Assembly (NCBI GenBank): GCA_020698575.1
Contig: CM036246.1
Coordinates: forward strand, 1,414,501-1,478,500
Source: Bostrychus sinensis
Lineage: Eukaryota > Chordata > Actinopteri > Gobiiformes > Eleotridae
Direction of reading: 5' to 3'
Length of the DNA stretch: 64,000 nt
The position numbers were made by a program, and so were the translations under genes. Within the stretch, counting starts at the first letter, position 1; every line of letters begins with the position of its first letter. The notes under the pieces are model-generated. The model was not told the DNA's origin, did no database searches, and saw only the letters and a program-made list of their open reading frames with translations. Positions 21,570 to 32,676 of this stretch are shown here, piece after piece.

Positions 21570-23560
21570 CTAACCTTAACAGATCCAAGACACTCCTGTC
21601 CTTAGACCCTCCTTCTCGGTAAGGAAGAACTTCTAAAAAAAACCCAGCTGTGGGGAAGAAAAAAAGAAGAAACCTTATGGAGCCCATATTGAAGGAGAGA
21701 TCCTCTCCCAGGACGGACAGGCAATATGTGTCTAGGACTGTTAGTCCATTAGCTCATCTATAGCAGTGGTTCTCAACTGGTCTGGCTTTGGGACCCACCA
21801 TCACCCTATTACATCAAGCCGCGACCCAAATAAAAATATCTATTTTAACTTTTCAAATAATTTAATAAAGCATCGTGCAATTTGAACCTAAGACAGAATA
21901 GTATCAGATAATATCACAATCAACACTAAAAAAGAATACATTTAAAGATAAACCAAGTGCCAGTGTTACAGAGGGAACACCCAATAAGCTGCACACTGAA
22001 AGCCTGGGTGCTCGTACATACTTTTCTCGCCTCTAGAATGGAGGCTGTTGCGCCGTGAGCCCATGCCGCCCTCCGTGCCGCCCTCTGTGCCCCTCAGCTT
22101 GGCCTCAGTTCCACCGAGGGCCTGCTATTTTCACTGGAGCTTCAGCTGGGCCTCTCTGGATTCAGTTTAGGGTGAACAGCGGGACTCAGATGCACAAGGA
22201 CACCGCGGTTAGCTCCGGACTAGAGGCCGCTGAGCCATGAGCCATGGCCGCCCTCAGCGCCCCTCAGCCCAGCCACAGCTCTGCAGAGGCCCCGCAGCTT
22301 TCCTGGAGTTTTGGCGGGGCTCCTCAGGGTTCAGCGGAGGTTGAGCGGCACAGACACAGATGAATGAGGACGAAGGTTTACAGAAAGCAGCCCGCGACTT
22401 TTAATCACCTCCACAGTTTATAACAGAGAGGAGAGCTGACTGTGAAAGTAGCCTAGTGGTGGATAAGGGTTTTCAGGAGCTTTGCGGGGCTGCTCAGGAT
22501 TCAGCGGAGGGTGAACAGACACACTACACCTCGCTCTGCGTTGTTCGACTGGAGAGCATCAGTCCTCGAGGACAACCCATGGCACAGACTGCTTTTATTG
22601 CTCAGGCAAAGGCCCGCGACCCACCAAAAACGGTCCCACGACCCACTTCTGGGTTCGCAACCCACCAGTTGAGAATCACTGATCCATAGGATCAAAGTTC
22701 AGGTCTACAAGGATGCAGCAGGTGGACCTCACTCAGACAGGTGACTGGGGGTGAGGTAGGTCCGGTAAGTACACAGGATGCAGCAGGGGGGCCTTGTTCA
22801 GACAGGTGAGTGGGGGTGAGGTAGAGGTCCGGGGAGTCCATAGAGATGAGGTTAAGGGCCCACAGGTCGGGACAGAAGCACAGACGGGGTCAGATAAGAT
22901 CCACTCGTCACTGGGACATCTGCCAGCAGCCAGGCTGTTAAAAGACTGTGGCACATAACCTGTTTCTAGGGAGGTGTTTATTATGTTCAGTATAGATTCA
23001 TTAATTAGGGGAAGAGTTTCTTTAAAAAGTTTGGTAGGTATTGGGTCTATGTTGAGGTTTTGGAGGACATAATGACATAATGATGTTATCTCAGCTTGGT
23101 CTACACCGGTGAAACGGTGTAACATTACAGACAATTTTATAGTGGCCTCCATTTTTACCGCTTTACCTTGCTCCAAGCTGATTGTAGCAAGAATTTCATT
23201 TAATTTGTCTCTAATACTTGTGATTTTGTTGTTAAAAATGTAAGAAAGTTTTGACAGCTGAGAGTAACAGGGATACAGGGTTCTACTGAGCTGTGACTGG
23301 TGGTCAGCCTGGCTACAGTGCTGAACACAAACCTAGGGTTGTTCCTGTTTTCTTCTATTAAAGTTGAATAGTGTCTGGTTTTGGCCTCACGCAGAGATTT
23401 TTTATAATTTAAAAGACTATATTTCCAGGCATTCAGAGACTGCTCTGAGCTGGAGTGAATTCTAATTTACGAGTTGCTTGTTTAATGGAATGTGTTTCAG
23501 CATTAAACCACGGTGCTTCTCGATTCGGTCTAACAACCTCTTTTTTTTAATGGAGCTACT
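21570..23560 (-). mobile_element. CR1/L2/Rex1-group LINE, copy 2, deleted and 5'-truncated
   Basis: The same family as the LINE at 4785-8640. The 3' UTR text (AAGAAACCTTATGGAGCCCA; ATCCTCTCCCAGGAC) lies at 21650-21763 and continues at 22690-22935, split by a hAT element. At about 22938 the 3' UTR is joined directly to RT sequence (VPQSFN, DPIPTKLFKETLPLINES), so the palm, thumb and C-terminal domain present in copy 1 (about 5125-6505 there) are missing. The linker region runs to 23555 and stops where copy 1 continues, a 5' truncation. Not functional. Confidence 0.82.
21764..22681. mobile_element. 918-bp non-autonomous hAT element in LINE copy 2
   Basis: Left end CAGTGGTTCTCAACTGGT, right end ACCAGTTGAGAATCACTG (one mismatch as inverted repeat). 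Flanking 8-bp duplication atctatag (21756-21763) and atccatag (22682-22689), one mismatch. The inserted site matches the uninterrupted text near 4895 in LINE copy 1. Both subterminal regions contain GACCCAC/GCGACCCA motifs. The interior is GC-rich and non-coding. Confidence 0.9.
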
Positions 23561-23735
23561 GTGTCTACATCCTCCACTAAAAGAGGAACACAAAATGGAA
23601 ATGCCCAAATAGTTTTATTTATTCTACAGTCTGTTAAGAGAAGCTTTTTTAAGCTGGTACAAAGCTTATGTTAAGCCACTGTAGTCCACCAACCCCTATT
23701 AGTTACCAAAGCAGCCTCTGTTAAAATGTAGTTAA

Positions 23736-24612
23736 AGATATTAGGGAGGATTTTTTTCGACTGCTGAGAAACCAGCGACTGTTTGTCCTTTTTTGAATAA
23801 TGCGCATGCGTCAGGCCCCGCCCTTCACTGTTCCTTTCGAAGGAACTCCTCCACAGCGACGTGCACGAGCGTTGGAACACGAGTGTTTGTTTACAGCCGG
23901 CATCAGCAGAGATTCGCCTAAACCTAGATCTGCATTGTTTGTTTGCGCGAGCTTTGACCTAGTTCCCCACACAGACCCAGTCACACGCACAGTCCCTAAA
24001 TGTGAGCAAAAATATCCTACTGGTAGCATTAGCAAACTGACGTTGCTGTACAGTTGAAACGGTTCAACAGATAAAGAAAAAAAGCATTTTTTTTTCAAGC
24101 GATAAGATAAACGTTACCTGTCCAGCAGAAACTTGGCGACCAATGCATCAGCCTGAAGCCCTTTCTGTTCCTTCAGCACACGCCATCGTTTGAAAGAATC
24201 CCCAAGAACTACACAGGGTTTTATTCTGCTCTTCTACAGTTTTATCTCCTCCTCTGGGACACTTCAAAAACAGTTTTCCTTTTGTGACCGCCCGGTTCAC
24301 GGTTTTCCTCAGCCATTGTGCTCTTCGAAGTCAGGCTGTCCCCGCTACGATGAGGCTCGGCAAACGGCAGACTACATAAACATACTGTGTACTACATGCG
24401 CAGGCACAAGAACGTGCACGTATCGCAGAAACCAGGAAGTCAGAATGATTGACAAGTTCCGTGGAACAATGGTTACCGTACTCATGACGAAAACGATTGG
24501 TTGAGGTTTTTTAAGTCCCACAGAGTCCACATTTTATTAATATATATTTTTTTTCTAATACGCCAATTTATAAGCCTTATACAGGGCAATGAAGGTAGTT
24601 TTAATAAATATT

Positions 24613-24648
<36 letters not shown>

Positions 24649-24680
24649 AAAAGAATTATTAAAGATCCTCCCTAATATCT
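23736..24680. mobile_element. 945-bp element with TTAA target duplication
   Basis: Perfect inverted ends AGATATTAGGGAGGAT (23736-23751) and ATCCTCCCTAATATCT (24665-24680), each bordered by TTAA (23732-23735 and 24681-24684). TTAA is the target of piggyBac and Kolobok elements; the ends do not start CCC/CCT as typical piggyBac, so Kolobok or an unclassified group is possible. The interior has a CpG-containing, promoter-like stretch (about 23800-24430) and an A29 run at 24615-24643. No transposase frame. Confidence 0.82.
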
Positions 24681-24837
24681 TTAAGGCTTATTAACAGCTA
24701 TGTTTTGTCCTGAATCTTGAGAGGTAAAATCATAAACTGAACCCATATTATCCATCTAAAATATAACTTTCACCTTTATATTCATTGTTGCTTCTTAGTG
24801 AGATTGAGATATTATAGTTGTGTGTTTTGTCTTTCAG

Positions 24838-24964
24838 GTACACATCCATCTGGACACTGGAGTTCACCTGTACTGACAGTGGTGTTCTGGAGACTGGAGT
24901 AATGAAAAAAGTTCTGTACAGCAGCACAACAACTTTCCAAAAACTGTTGCAGCAGTCTATCTGA
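24838..24964 (+). other. Candidate 3' terminal exon (weak)
   Basis: A pyrimidine-rich tract ending TTTTGTCTTTCAG (24825-24837) is followed by an open phase-1 stretch of 41 codons to TGA at 24962-24964. It contains TSIWTLEFTCTDSG and ends LLQQSI. I do not recognise the protein. No AATAAA is seen close by. It could be chance. Confidence 0.22.
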
Positions 24965-25067
24965 GCCGCACTTAGTGTCTCTTATTTTGCTTATCACTTA
25001 CAAGGTTGTGAAGAGCCTACCCCTCTACTTCTATGAGCATGTGGTGTTATAGATAAACTGCACAGTA

Positions 25068-25133
25068 TTCTTCTTCTTCTTCTTCTTATTCTTCTTCTTC
25101 TTCTTCTTCTTATTATTATTATTATTATTATTA
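25068..25133. repeat. (CTT)n-(TTA)n compound microsatellite
   Basis: CTT repeats with one TTA interruption pass into seven or more TTA units. No gene function is implied. Confidence 0.95.
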
Positions 25134-26689
25134 AAAAGCTCCTAGACTTGGCAACCCCGCTCTGGTTGGTGGGCAATGCTTAACCCACTCCCCCATAAAA
25201 CTAATATATCAATAATTATGATATATTATTATGATTATTATAATAATTATCTGGATTGACAAAGGACAATAACACAAACGACGCAAAACAAATGCAGTAA
25301 TAATTCGGGGGTAAAGATGCATTACATGTGGAGAGCTGGACCTTCATATGCGCAGACTACACAACTTGCGTAGGGACCCGCAGCTGTGGCAGGGCCCCGC
25401 TGTCAAAGTAGTGGTCACGCTTCAGTTTGTTTGTCACTTACAGCAAATGGGGCCCTGTCAGGACTCTCTCCAAATACTGCTCTCTGAATGGTTTATGCTT
25501 TGTGAATGCTCACTGCAAAGCACATCCTATGCGCTACGGACCTGCTACCAAAGGACTGCACGCCATCCAGCCATTGTCCATCTCCAGCGGCTCCACGCGT
25601 GTCTTGTGTGCTCTTCACTTCTCCTGTTGTGCGATAAACTGTGGTTTAACTTTCTATTGTTAATTTTTCAGAAAAATACATTATTTTATGACACCGCCAC
25701 TGTCTTTTCCTCTTTTTTGCAATGAAAAAAACAAACAAACAAAAAACAAAAAATGCATAGCAGTCTGTTGAAGCTCAGCATCAGTGGGGATTTACAGCAT
25801 CCAAGTTGCTCTGAAGTGAGAAGAGGATCGCATCAGAGAACCAGACCAAACAGCTGATCAACCCCTGGCCGAACCGCTGCGCACCTGTTTAAAGATTAAA
25901 TGTAGCAATGTATGTGTTGCTGTGCACATTTTGAAAAATATTTATTTATATTATTTTAGAAGTCCAGTTCAAAGTCTCTCTCAGTCCACACCGGGCCTGC
26001 AGCCCAGTTTTGGTGTTGGGTAAAAGTTGTGAAAAACTTTAAATTAAGTAAAAGGCAACTTTAGTCTATGGGAGATATGAGACACAAATATCGGTGGGGA
26101 CTGTCCTCTGTCGGCTTAACATTGATGGGGACATGCCCACACCAGTCCTTTGTAAAATCCTTTTTAAAGTTTAAGTATTAGAAAGGTTGTTTGATTTTGA
26201 GTAGGGGGAGGTTAAGAAAAAGTAGAAATAACACTGGTGAAGATGTGGAAGCGGACTGAACTTAGCAGTAGCACTAGCATTAGCTGCGGGTGACTTGATG
26301 GAGCCAGCGAAACAGACATTAACCATAAATATGGCAGACCTGGAAACATGTTACGAGAGATAAAAGCTGTGAGAATTCAGAATGTCTTAAATAAATCTGG
26401 GAAGAAGAAACATTAGAAAGACAATCGGCAGGAGAGAGAAGCTGGAGTTACTGCCATCCCTTAAACTTAACATTGAAAGATAAATTCCATGTGTTCAGAA
26501 GAAATAAAAAAGATACTGTTTACAAAACAAATATATAATAAAACAGACAGTAAGTCAACAAAGCTATTGGCCTTTGAGATTAAAAAAAATGCAGGTGAGA
26601 AGTAATATTTATAACAGAAGGGATGACCCCCCATCACACACACAAAAAATAAAATAAAATTAAATAAAAAAACTCACATAAGCTCAATT

Positions 26690-27640
26690 GCCAACAAGTC
26701 AGGGTGCAGATGGGTGCTCCTCAACAGTCACTAATTCCTGAGATAAAACATACATTCAATTGATTCAGCTGGGTGCTAATGAAAAGGGAAATCCCATACT
26801 ATTGGAGAGAAGCTATGTGATCCCATAAGAAGGTAAACATGACATGGAATGTTCTAAGTACAGACCCATTAGTGTTCTGAATCAGGACTAGACTGTTCAG
26901 TGCAGTGCTGCCCTGACACATGCACTGGAAAAAATATTACTGGGTATTATTCAGTTATCACTTAAAAATGAACTGAAGCCGTTATTATGGGGATGGACCC
27001 AGAAAAGGCATTTGATTCTGTCAGGTGGGACTTTCTATATAGAGTTTTTAAAAAATTCAACTTTCACTATATAATTATTAGGACTGTACAAGCACTGCAT
27101 ACGTAACCTATAGGTAAAATTAAGATTATTGCAGGTTTGTCTAACACTGTTTTGTTCAAAAGAGTTTTTTTCTGTGCCATCTTTTTGGAACCACTTAGCA
27201 AATCAATCAAACAGAATGAAAAAATACATGGGACAGATATGCAGGTGGGAGTGCAGAAGCTAGCAGTATTTGCAGATGATGTTTTGATATATTTGCCGAG
27301 TCCTAATACATCCCTGGCAGTACTCAGTGTTCTCACATTCCTCACATTTAATGACAGCCCTGCAGAAATGAAGAAAATTATGACATTAATTGGGCTTTAA
27401 AATCAATAAAATATCTTGGCATCAAATTGACACAAGACATTGGTCAGTTAAAATCAGCAAAGTACAATCCTCCCATAGCATAATATCCTAGATTAAAGAG
27501 CACATAGGTGGAATTTAATTAATTTTATGACTATTGCATCTAGAGTTAACTCTCTCGTCTATTATACCTATTTCAGTATGTCCCAGTAGAGATACTAGAT
27601 AAGGAAGTTATTAAATTGCACAAAATTACTACTACTTCTA
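26690..27640 (+). pseudogene. L1/Tx1-type LINE reverse transcriptase fragment
   Basis: The plus strand shows, in changing frames, IPYYWREAM, ECSKYRPISVLNQD (RT motif 1-2, about 26848-26890), MDPEKAFDSVRWDFLYRV (motif A with catalytic Asp, about 26992-27046), a FFCAIFLEPLSKSIKQNE segment after motif B (27165-27220) and LAVFADDVLIYLPSP (motif C, both Asp kept, about 27262-27305). This order and spelling is that of vertebrate L1/Tx1 RT. Motif B's Gly-rich part is degraded. Many stops and frameshifts; the longest open piece is 87 codons (27137-27400). No endonuclease or ORF1 recognised upstream. Confidence 0.8.
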
Positions 27641-28770
27641 ATAATAATAATAATCTAAAATAAACCACTGCTCATTGAGAGGCCAGGTCCACACCCAGCT
27701 CTAGATTTATAGCAGGCTGTCTCACACACACCTCACCTTTACAGCACCATGAGAGAGTGCACAGGAGTAGCAAATTACTTCTGTCTGCGCCTTTCACAAG
27801 ATATGGCCCATTGTCTGGTTTAGGAAAGGCCTGACACAGTTTTAGACAATGTCTTTATGTGTCTATGTGTGGAGGCTCCTGATGCACTGACTCCAGCCTC
27901 AGTCCACTCCCTGTGAACGTCATTTGTCTCCAGGATGCAGCTGTCTGTGCTGCTTGTGCATCTTTTTCTCCAACACTTTTATTCCTTGCATTCAACATAG
28001 TAATAAGCTTTTACAAAACTCTGGGCACAACAGAGCAGCTTGTTTATTAATAACTTTTTGGAGTTTACCTCCTTGTAAAGAGGGTCAGTGACTTCCCCAT
28101 AATTGTGTGAGGCACAAGTGACCGACTGAAGCCGATGAAAAGAGTATATTTTTATTATGTGTTTTATGCTCAAGCAGCTGCTACTAACGTTCTCTGCCTG
28201 ATGTAGGCCGAAGTCAGCTCCGAGCTCTTAAGGAGTCTTCTGCATTTCATTTCTGTAACGTCCAAACCTGTGACACAGTTCTTAGAGTCAGAAGCAGTGC
28301 CTTGTGCCTGTGATCTTTTCTGAGATGGCCAGTGCATGCTGGATTTGAAGCCTGTTTGTGAACACACATCTCCGGTGATCTACGGTGAGCAAAGCCCCTC
28401 TAGACAGAAGGACGCACACATTTTTTAATGAAACCATTTAATTCTTCTAAACAAGCAATGCATGGTGTCATCTGTGAAGCATGTGAAGAGAACAGAACAC
28501 TAATCCCAGAAACTCATGAATTGTAGCTTCAAAATAAAATATTGAACTACAGATTTCTATTAATAATGATCTTCTGCTCTATCCCAACATTATCACAAAG
28601 ATGTTTAGTTGAATCTTTCTGCATTCAGATGTTTGGATTCTGGCACGTGTCCTTTAACGCAACAGTGACAAAAATGATAATAATAAAACAAAGAATTAGT
28701 TCCACGCAGGGTCCTGCTGTGCTGTGCCAGTGCAGTCCTGAGTAAATGGGGCTTTTATTGTGAAGTTCCT
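27641..28770. other. No recognised gene
   Basis: Short AAT microsatellite at about 27638-27652, otherwise mixed sequence with open stretches under 70 codons. No repeat ends or domains recognised. Confidence 0.4.
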
Positions 28771-28779
28771 CACCGGATG

Positions 28780-29420
28780 TGCTGGTCCTTAACCCCGGCC
28801 CGGTGACAGGGGTCTGAAAGGAGTGACTCGGTGACTGCGGCGACCGCTATTCTGGAACCATGGGAAACACTGTGGGCTTTCTGCTGCACGGCTGCTGAAG
28901 CTCGAGGACAATGGCGGAGAGGTGAGTGGGGCTCTGGGCTCCTTTAGCCGCCGTTCGAAGGGCCCGGGCTGCTCCATGCTGAGCACCGGGAGCCAGGCTA
29001 AGCGCAGCGGGCTAACGCCGCTCGGGCTCGGACTCTTGTAGCTAGCTCGCTCGCGTGTGCTCGCTCGCTCGCGCTCGCTCGTATCGGGGTCCTGTCCTGC
29101 TGTAGAGGGTTTGGGCGGTGAAACGCGGGGGCTCCTCGGTAGCGGCTGTGTGTGGCCTCGGGTTGAGGCTGGCTGTGCGATTGATGGGTCGATGATGGCG
29201 GAGGATGGCCGCAGCCGGAGGATAGTGATGAAGGGGGTGGTGCTAGGGATGCTCGTGCACCTGTCCGACCACACTGTGCTCTGTTTGTTGGAATGCGGCC
29301 AACCCGCCATAGAGCTGCGGCCCGTGGCCCTCCCGGCGGCTGACAGTGTCCGGCGGTGGGCTGGGTGAACGCGGGCCGGTCTGGCACGTCCCGGTGGGGG
29401 TGGGGGGTGGTTCGGTCTGC
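28780..29420 (+). promoter_or_regulatory. CpG-rich island, probable promoter of a host gene
   Basis: GC-rich with many CpG dinucleotides, unlike the AT-rich surroundings. It contains a GCTCGCTC-rich microsatellite-like tract at about 29040-29085 and GGGGTGG/CCCGCC boxes. Fish promoters often look like this. The open frames on both strands here (up to 228 codons on the minus strand) are Pro/Ser/Arg-rich and reflect high GC rather than a gene. Confidence 0.55.
28857..28921 (+). CDS. Candidate first exon (ATGGCGGAGAG followed by GTGAGT donor)
   Basis: The ATG at 28911 has a purine at -3 (ACAATGG), a usual start context, and is followed after 11 coding bases by a strong splice donor GTGAGT at 28922. 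Encoded start: Met-Ala-Glu, then a split codon. A short upstream frame begins at the ATG on 28859 and encodes 12 residues (MGNTVGFLLHGC) before a TGA, a possible translational control uORF. Lies in the CpG island just 3' of likely transcription start sites. Later exons were not found in the window, so the gene is unnamed. Confidence 0.4.
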
Positions 29421-29764
29421 TTCCTGCGACCTTTACGGTCAGTGCTTCAGATGGGCTGTAGTTTTCAGCTGTCACACGCTCATTATGTAAGAAAAGCTAT
29501 GCTGCATCTGCAGAAGCAGCTGTTTGTAGGTAATTTAATTATGCAATTAGTATGCGCTTTAATCAGGAAACTGTGATAATCTGCTGAAAGACGTAGAGTA
29601 TTTGTCTGCTTCTATCTGAACAAGGGGCGGTCCCATTGGCTGTTTCTCAGAAAGTGTGTATTCCAGCGCTAAGCTCTGTCTGATTACACAGCAACAGTAC
29701 AAAGTAGACAAAAGGGAAGGAAAGCAAAATATGGATACATATTGGCCAAGCTTTGAAAAAGCCC

Positions 29765-30030
29765 AACTAGTAAATTTCATCTGGCGCGGATTCGGCCCAT
29801 GTCCTTATGTTTCCTCCGGCCCACTGTGCGCCCCGTTCCTCCGCGGCCCAATGTCGGCCCGAGTACTGTGTGCCGGACTCTTTTAACAACAGTTGGCCCA
29901 GTTCAGGCCCAAGCACTGCATGCTGACACAAAACCGGACCTGTTCACCTTTGGCCCGGATCCGGCTCACATACTGTGTTTAGATAGAGGCGTGTTGTTCT
30001 GGCCCGGATCCTGTTCATATACTGTATTCT
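29765..30030. repeat. Degenerate GGCCC-containing tandem repeat, block 1
   Basis: About six imperfect units of roughly 40 bp, each with TGGCCCGGATCCGGC or CGGCCCA followed by CATACTGTGT-like text. Part of an unclassified fish repeat; related text appears at 30715-30845 and weakly at 34260-34350. Confidence 0.6.
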
Positions 30031-30714
30031 GAGGTTTAAATGTAGTTCTGGCAATAGCTTGTAGTTGTTCTTTTTAGTAGTAGTTTTTTTTCTCCAAATA
30101 TAACATGTTTATGTAGCTCCACTGTAATTTTAATTGAAGAACAATAAATGAATCTGAGACATTTGACAACCTCAGTTAACGTTAACGCTACAATTGTAAT
30201 CCAAATTATAACGATTAAAATCCTTATAAAGTTTGATTTATAGCAGTTTTTGAGTTATTAAATAGCTAACTGGGTCCTATAAACATATGTATGCCATTGG
30301 TACAAAGCTAAATAAAGATAAATAAGAGATACAAAGTCAAAACTGTAACTGACCACTTTAGTTACTAAGAGTGAAAGGTTGCCTCCTTGAAGGTAACAGC
30401 TCCAAACTGTCAGCATCGTCACCAACATCACCGAGCATCAACTCAGTGAGAAAAAGTAGTTTGTGTTGACGCCAGTGTGTCCTGGGCGGGCAGGGATGGT
30501 TTTGCACAGGCATAAATCTCTCATTTTTGCTAACTGATCTAAAGCTGGTTGATATGTCCAATCAATAGTATTGTAGAACAGAGAGAATATTAAATAGATT
30601 TAGAGTTTAGTGTTAGTGTAGTGATATTTAATGAAGACCCCGCCCCTCTGTTTCCTCATGCTATATTTCAATGAAGTGTCTTTCCATTAAGGTAAAAAAA
30701 ACGCCTGCCTGACA

Positions 30715-30844
30715 CATTGTTTGTCAGTTACCGGGCCAGCAACGATATTCTGCTGCTGTGCCACTGTACTCTGTTGTGTATGGGGCCCGCATCAGTTGTG
30801 CAGGTTGTGGGCCACACACCTTGCTCCCATTTCTGGCCCAGCAG
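30715..30844. repeat. Degenerate GGCCC-containing tandem repeat, block 2
   Basis: Continues the pattern of block 1 (CGGGCCAGCAACGATATTCT; GTGGGCCACACACC; TCTGGCCCAGCAG). It stops at the next element end at 30845. Confidence 0.5.
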
Positions 30845-31149
30845 CAGGGGCGTAGCCAGGATTTTTTTACTGGGGGGGCCAGCCGGGTCCTGTCATTTTA
30901 CTGTGGTGGCACATGGCAGATTATTATTATTATAGGACTAATACAAAAATGTGAAATATCTTCTGTTCTGTTCTGAAGCCAGGTTATTTGGATGGTTTGA
31001 GGAAGTTAGGAGCTGAGCCCTGATGTGTGCAGCTCACAGAAGAGCAAGTTGTGACTCACAGAGGTTAAGTATGTAACAAATTTACAGGGGGGTCTGGGGG
31101 TCCTCCCCCAGGGAAAAAATCAATATAACAGACAAGATTTGCTGTATCC
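30845..31149 (+). mobile_element. hAT-like end CAGGGGCGTAGCC, interrupted
   Basis: Begins CAGGGGCGTAGCCAGGATTT, then a GGGGGGGCC segment and a GGGGTCTGGGGGTCCTCCC stretch near 31086-31106, the usual layout of a common fish hAT family. It is interrupted at 31150 by another hAT element and probably continues at 32629-32676. The right end was not found. Confidence 0.55.
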
Positions 31150-32620
31150 TAGGACTGCTCGATTATGGAAAAAATAATAATCACGATTAATTTAGACATA
31201 ATTGAAATCACGATTATTCAAACAATTATTCATTAAATTAACAAAACAATGTAAAACATATTTTTTGCACATAAATAAAAAAGTGCAAAATAGTAAATAA
31301 ACCAAGTTTGTTCTCTTTTGTAACCAAATGGAGTGAACTGCTATAGAACTGTTATAGCCTGTTATGAACATAGAACTAAAGCAATTATTTAACAAATAAA
31401 AATATTTCTCGTTTTAAGTTTAGTAAGTAGCCTATATTATTTAAATTCCATTTACATGCATTATTATTATTACTATTTATATATTATATTACTATTTTTA
31501 TTTTTTATTATTATGTGTATTATTATTGTCAATAACGTAAATAAAACATGCTGGTCCACCTTCATAGCATAAAAGCTGAACATAAACTAATGTTTTAAAG
31601 GTTTTTTGCCAGCAACACCAGTCTGTTTACATGATCTTGCTTAAGTGATGATGATGACGCAAATAGGAGTTAGTTCACCTTTTTATTGTCCTAAACTAAT
31701 GCAGGTTCTAACTGCATTTGAAGCATGCGTTTTCCCACTTTGACTGCACGCATGCAAACACATACACACTGTTATCAACACATACACACTGTTATCAACA
31801 CATACACACTGTTATCAACACATACACACTGTTATCAACACATACACACTGTTATCAGCTCTGTCTCATGGAGCTTACAACTGCTTACAACTATGTTACA
31901 ATGCACGTTTAAGCTCATGGCATCAGGGCGTGTTGAACGGGTTGTCGGAGGCGGAGACCAGTGCACCCAGTCCTGTTTTATTGCTCTGCCTGGGGACCAC
32001 TGGCTGTCCTCCTGCAGCCTCACCAGCCCAACGCCATAACAACAAAACCCAACTGTAAACAGTCATGGGGCATGGTTTAGCTATGAACTGGAGAATTTAG
32101 ACACACCCACAGTGCTCAGGTGCAAACTAGTCGCTGATAAAGTCAAGCGCCACAGACTAAACCATACATGCACAACTTTGTACACTTACAACCAGAGCCA
32201 AAACACTACGTAAACATGAAACCACTGCACTCACCGTGTTATTAGACAACCATCCTCTCCTGTCCAGTAGGGGATAGAAACAGTATCTACAACCCAAAGC
32301 ACGCCTTGCACACAGTGTGTCTTGGCTCAATGTCTTTCTCTTCAAACCCAAAGTGCTTACAAACAACAGAATTTGTCTCGTCTTTTCTGCTAACCAAAGC
32401 GTCTACTGTTTTCGTTCTGCCAACATCTTTCCACATTTAGCCTAGCTTGTAGCTATCAGAGCGCAAGCTTTGAGAGGTGAGGGGTGGAGCATGAGCGCGC
32501 ATTCAAAACACACTTCAAAGTTAGTGTTATTAATCGTTTTTTCTCCATTACATAATTTTTGTAATCGTAGGGTGTAATAATCGAAATTGTAATTGAAATT
32601 TGATTAATTGCACAGCCCTA
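31150..32620. mobile_element. 1471-bp non-autonomous hAT element
   Basis: Ends TAGGACTGCTCGATTATGG and, complemented, TAGGGCTGTGCAATTAATC. The 8-bp duplication ctgtatcc flanks it at 31142-31149 and 32621-32628. Subterminal regions are rich in AATCACGATTA motifs. A 20-bp minisatellite lies inside. An inverted, partly preserved copy is at 63403-64000. No transposase. Confidence 0.9.
31761..31857. repeat. 20-bp minisatellite, about five units
   Basis: Unit CATACACACTGTTATCAACA, perfect over the first four copies and diverging at the end of the fifth. Located in the hAT element at 31150-32620. Confidence 0.95.
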
Positions 32621-32676
32621 CTGTATCCTGGTGCATTTTAAAGTGTTTTAGCTGACTATAGAGTGAGCAACACAAT

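Noticed and set aside
28789..29475. 228-codon minus-strand open frame
   Set aside because: Pro/Ser/Arg-rich composition within a CpG island, no domain, and overlapping open frames on the other strand.
31761..31857. Tandem His/Thr repeat protein
   Set aside because: A 20-bp minisatellite inside a hAT element; 20 is not a multiple of 3, so the frame rotates each unit.
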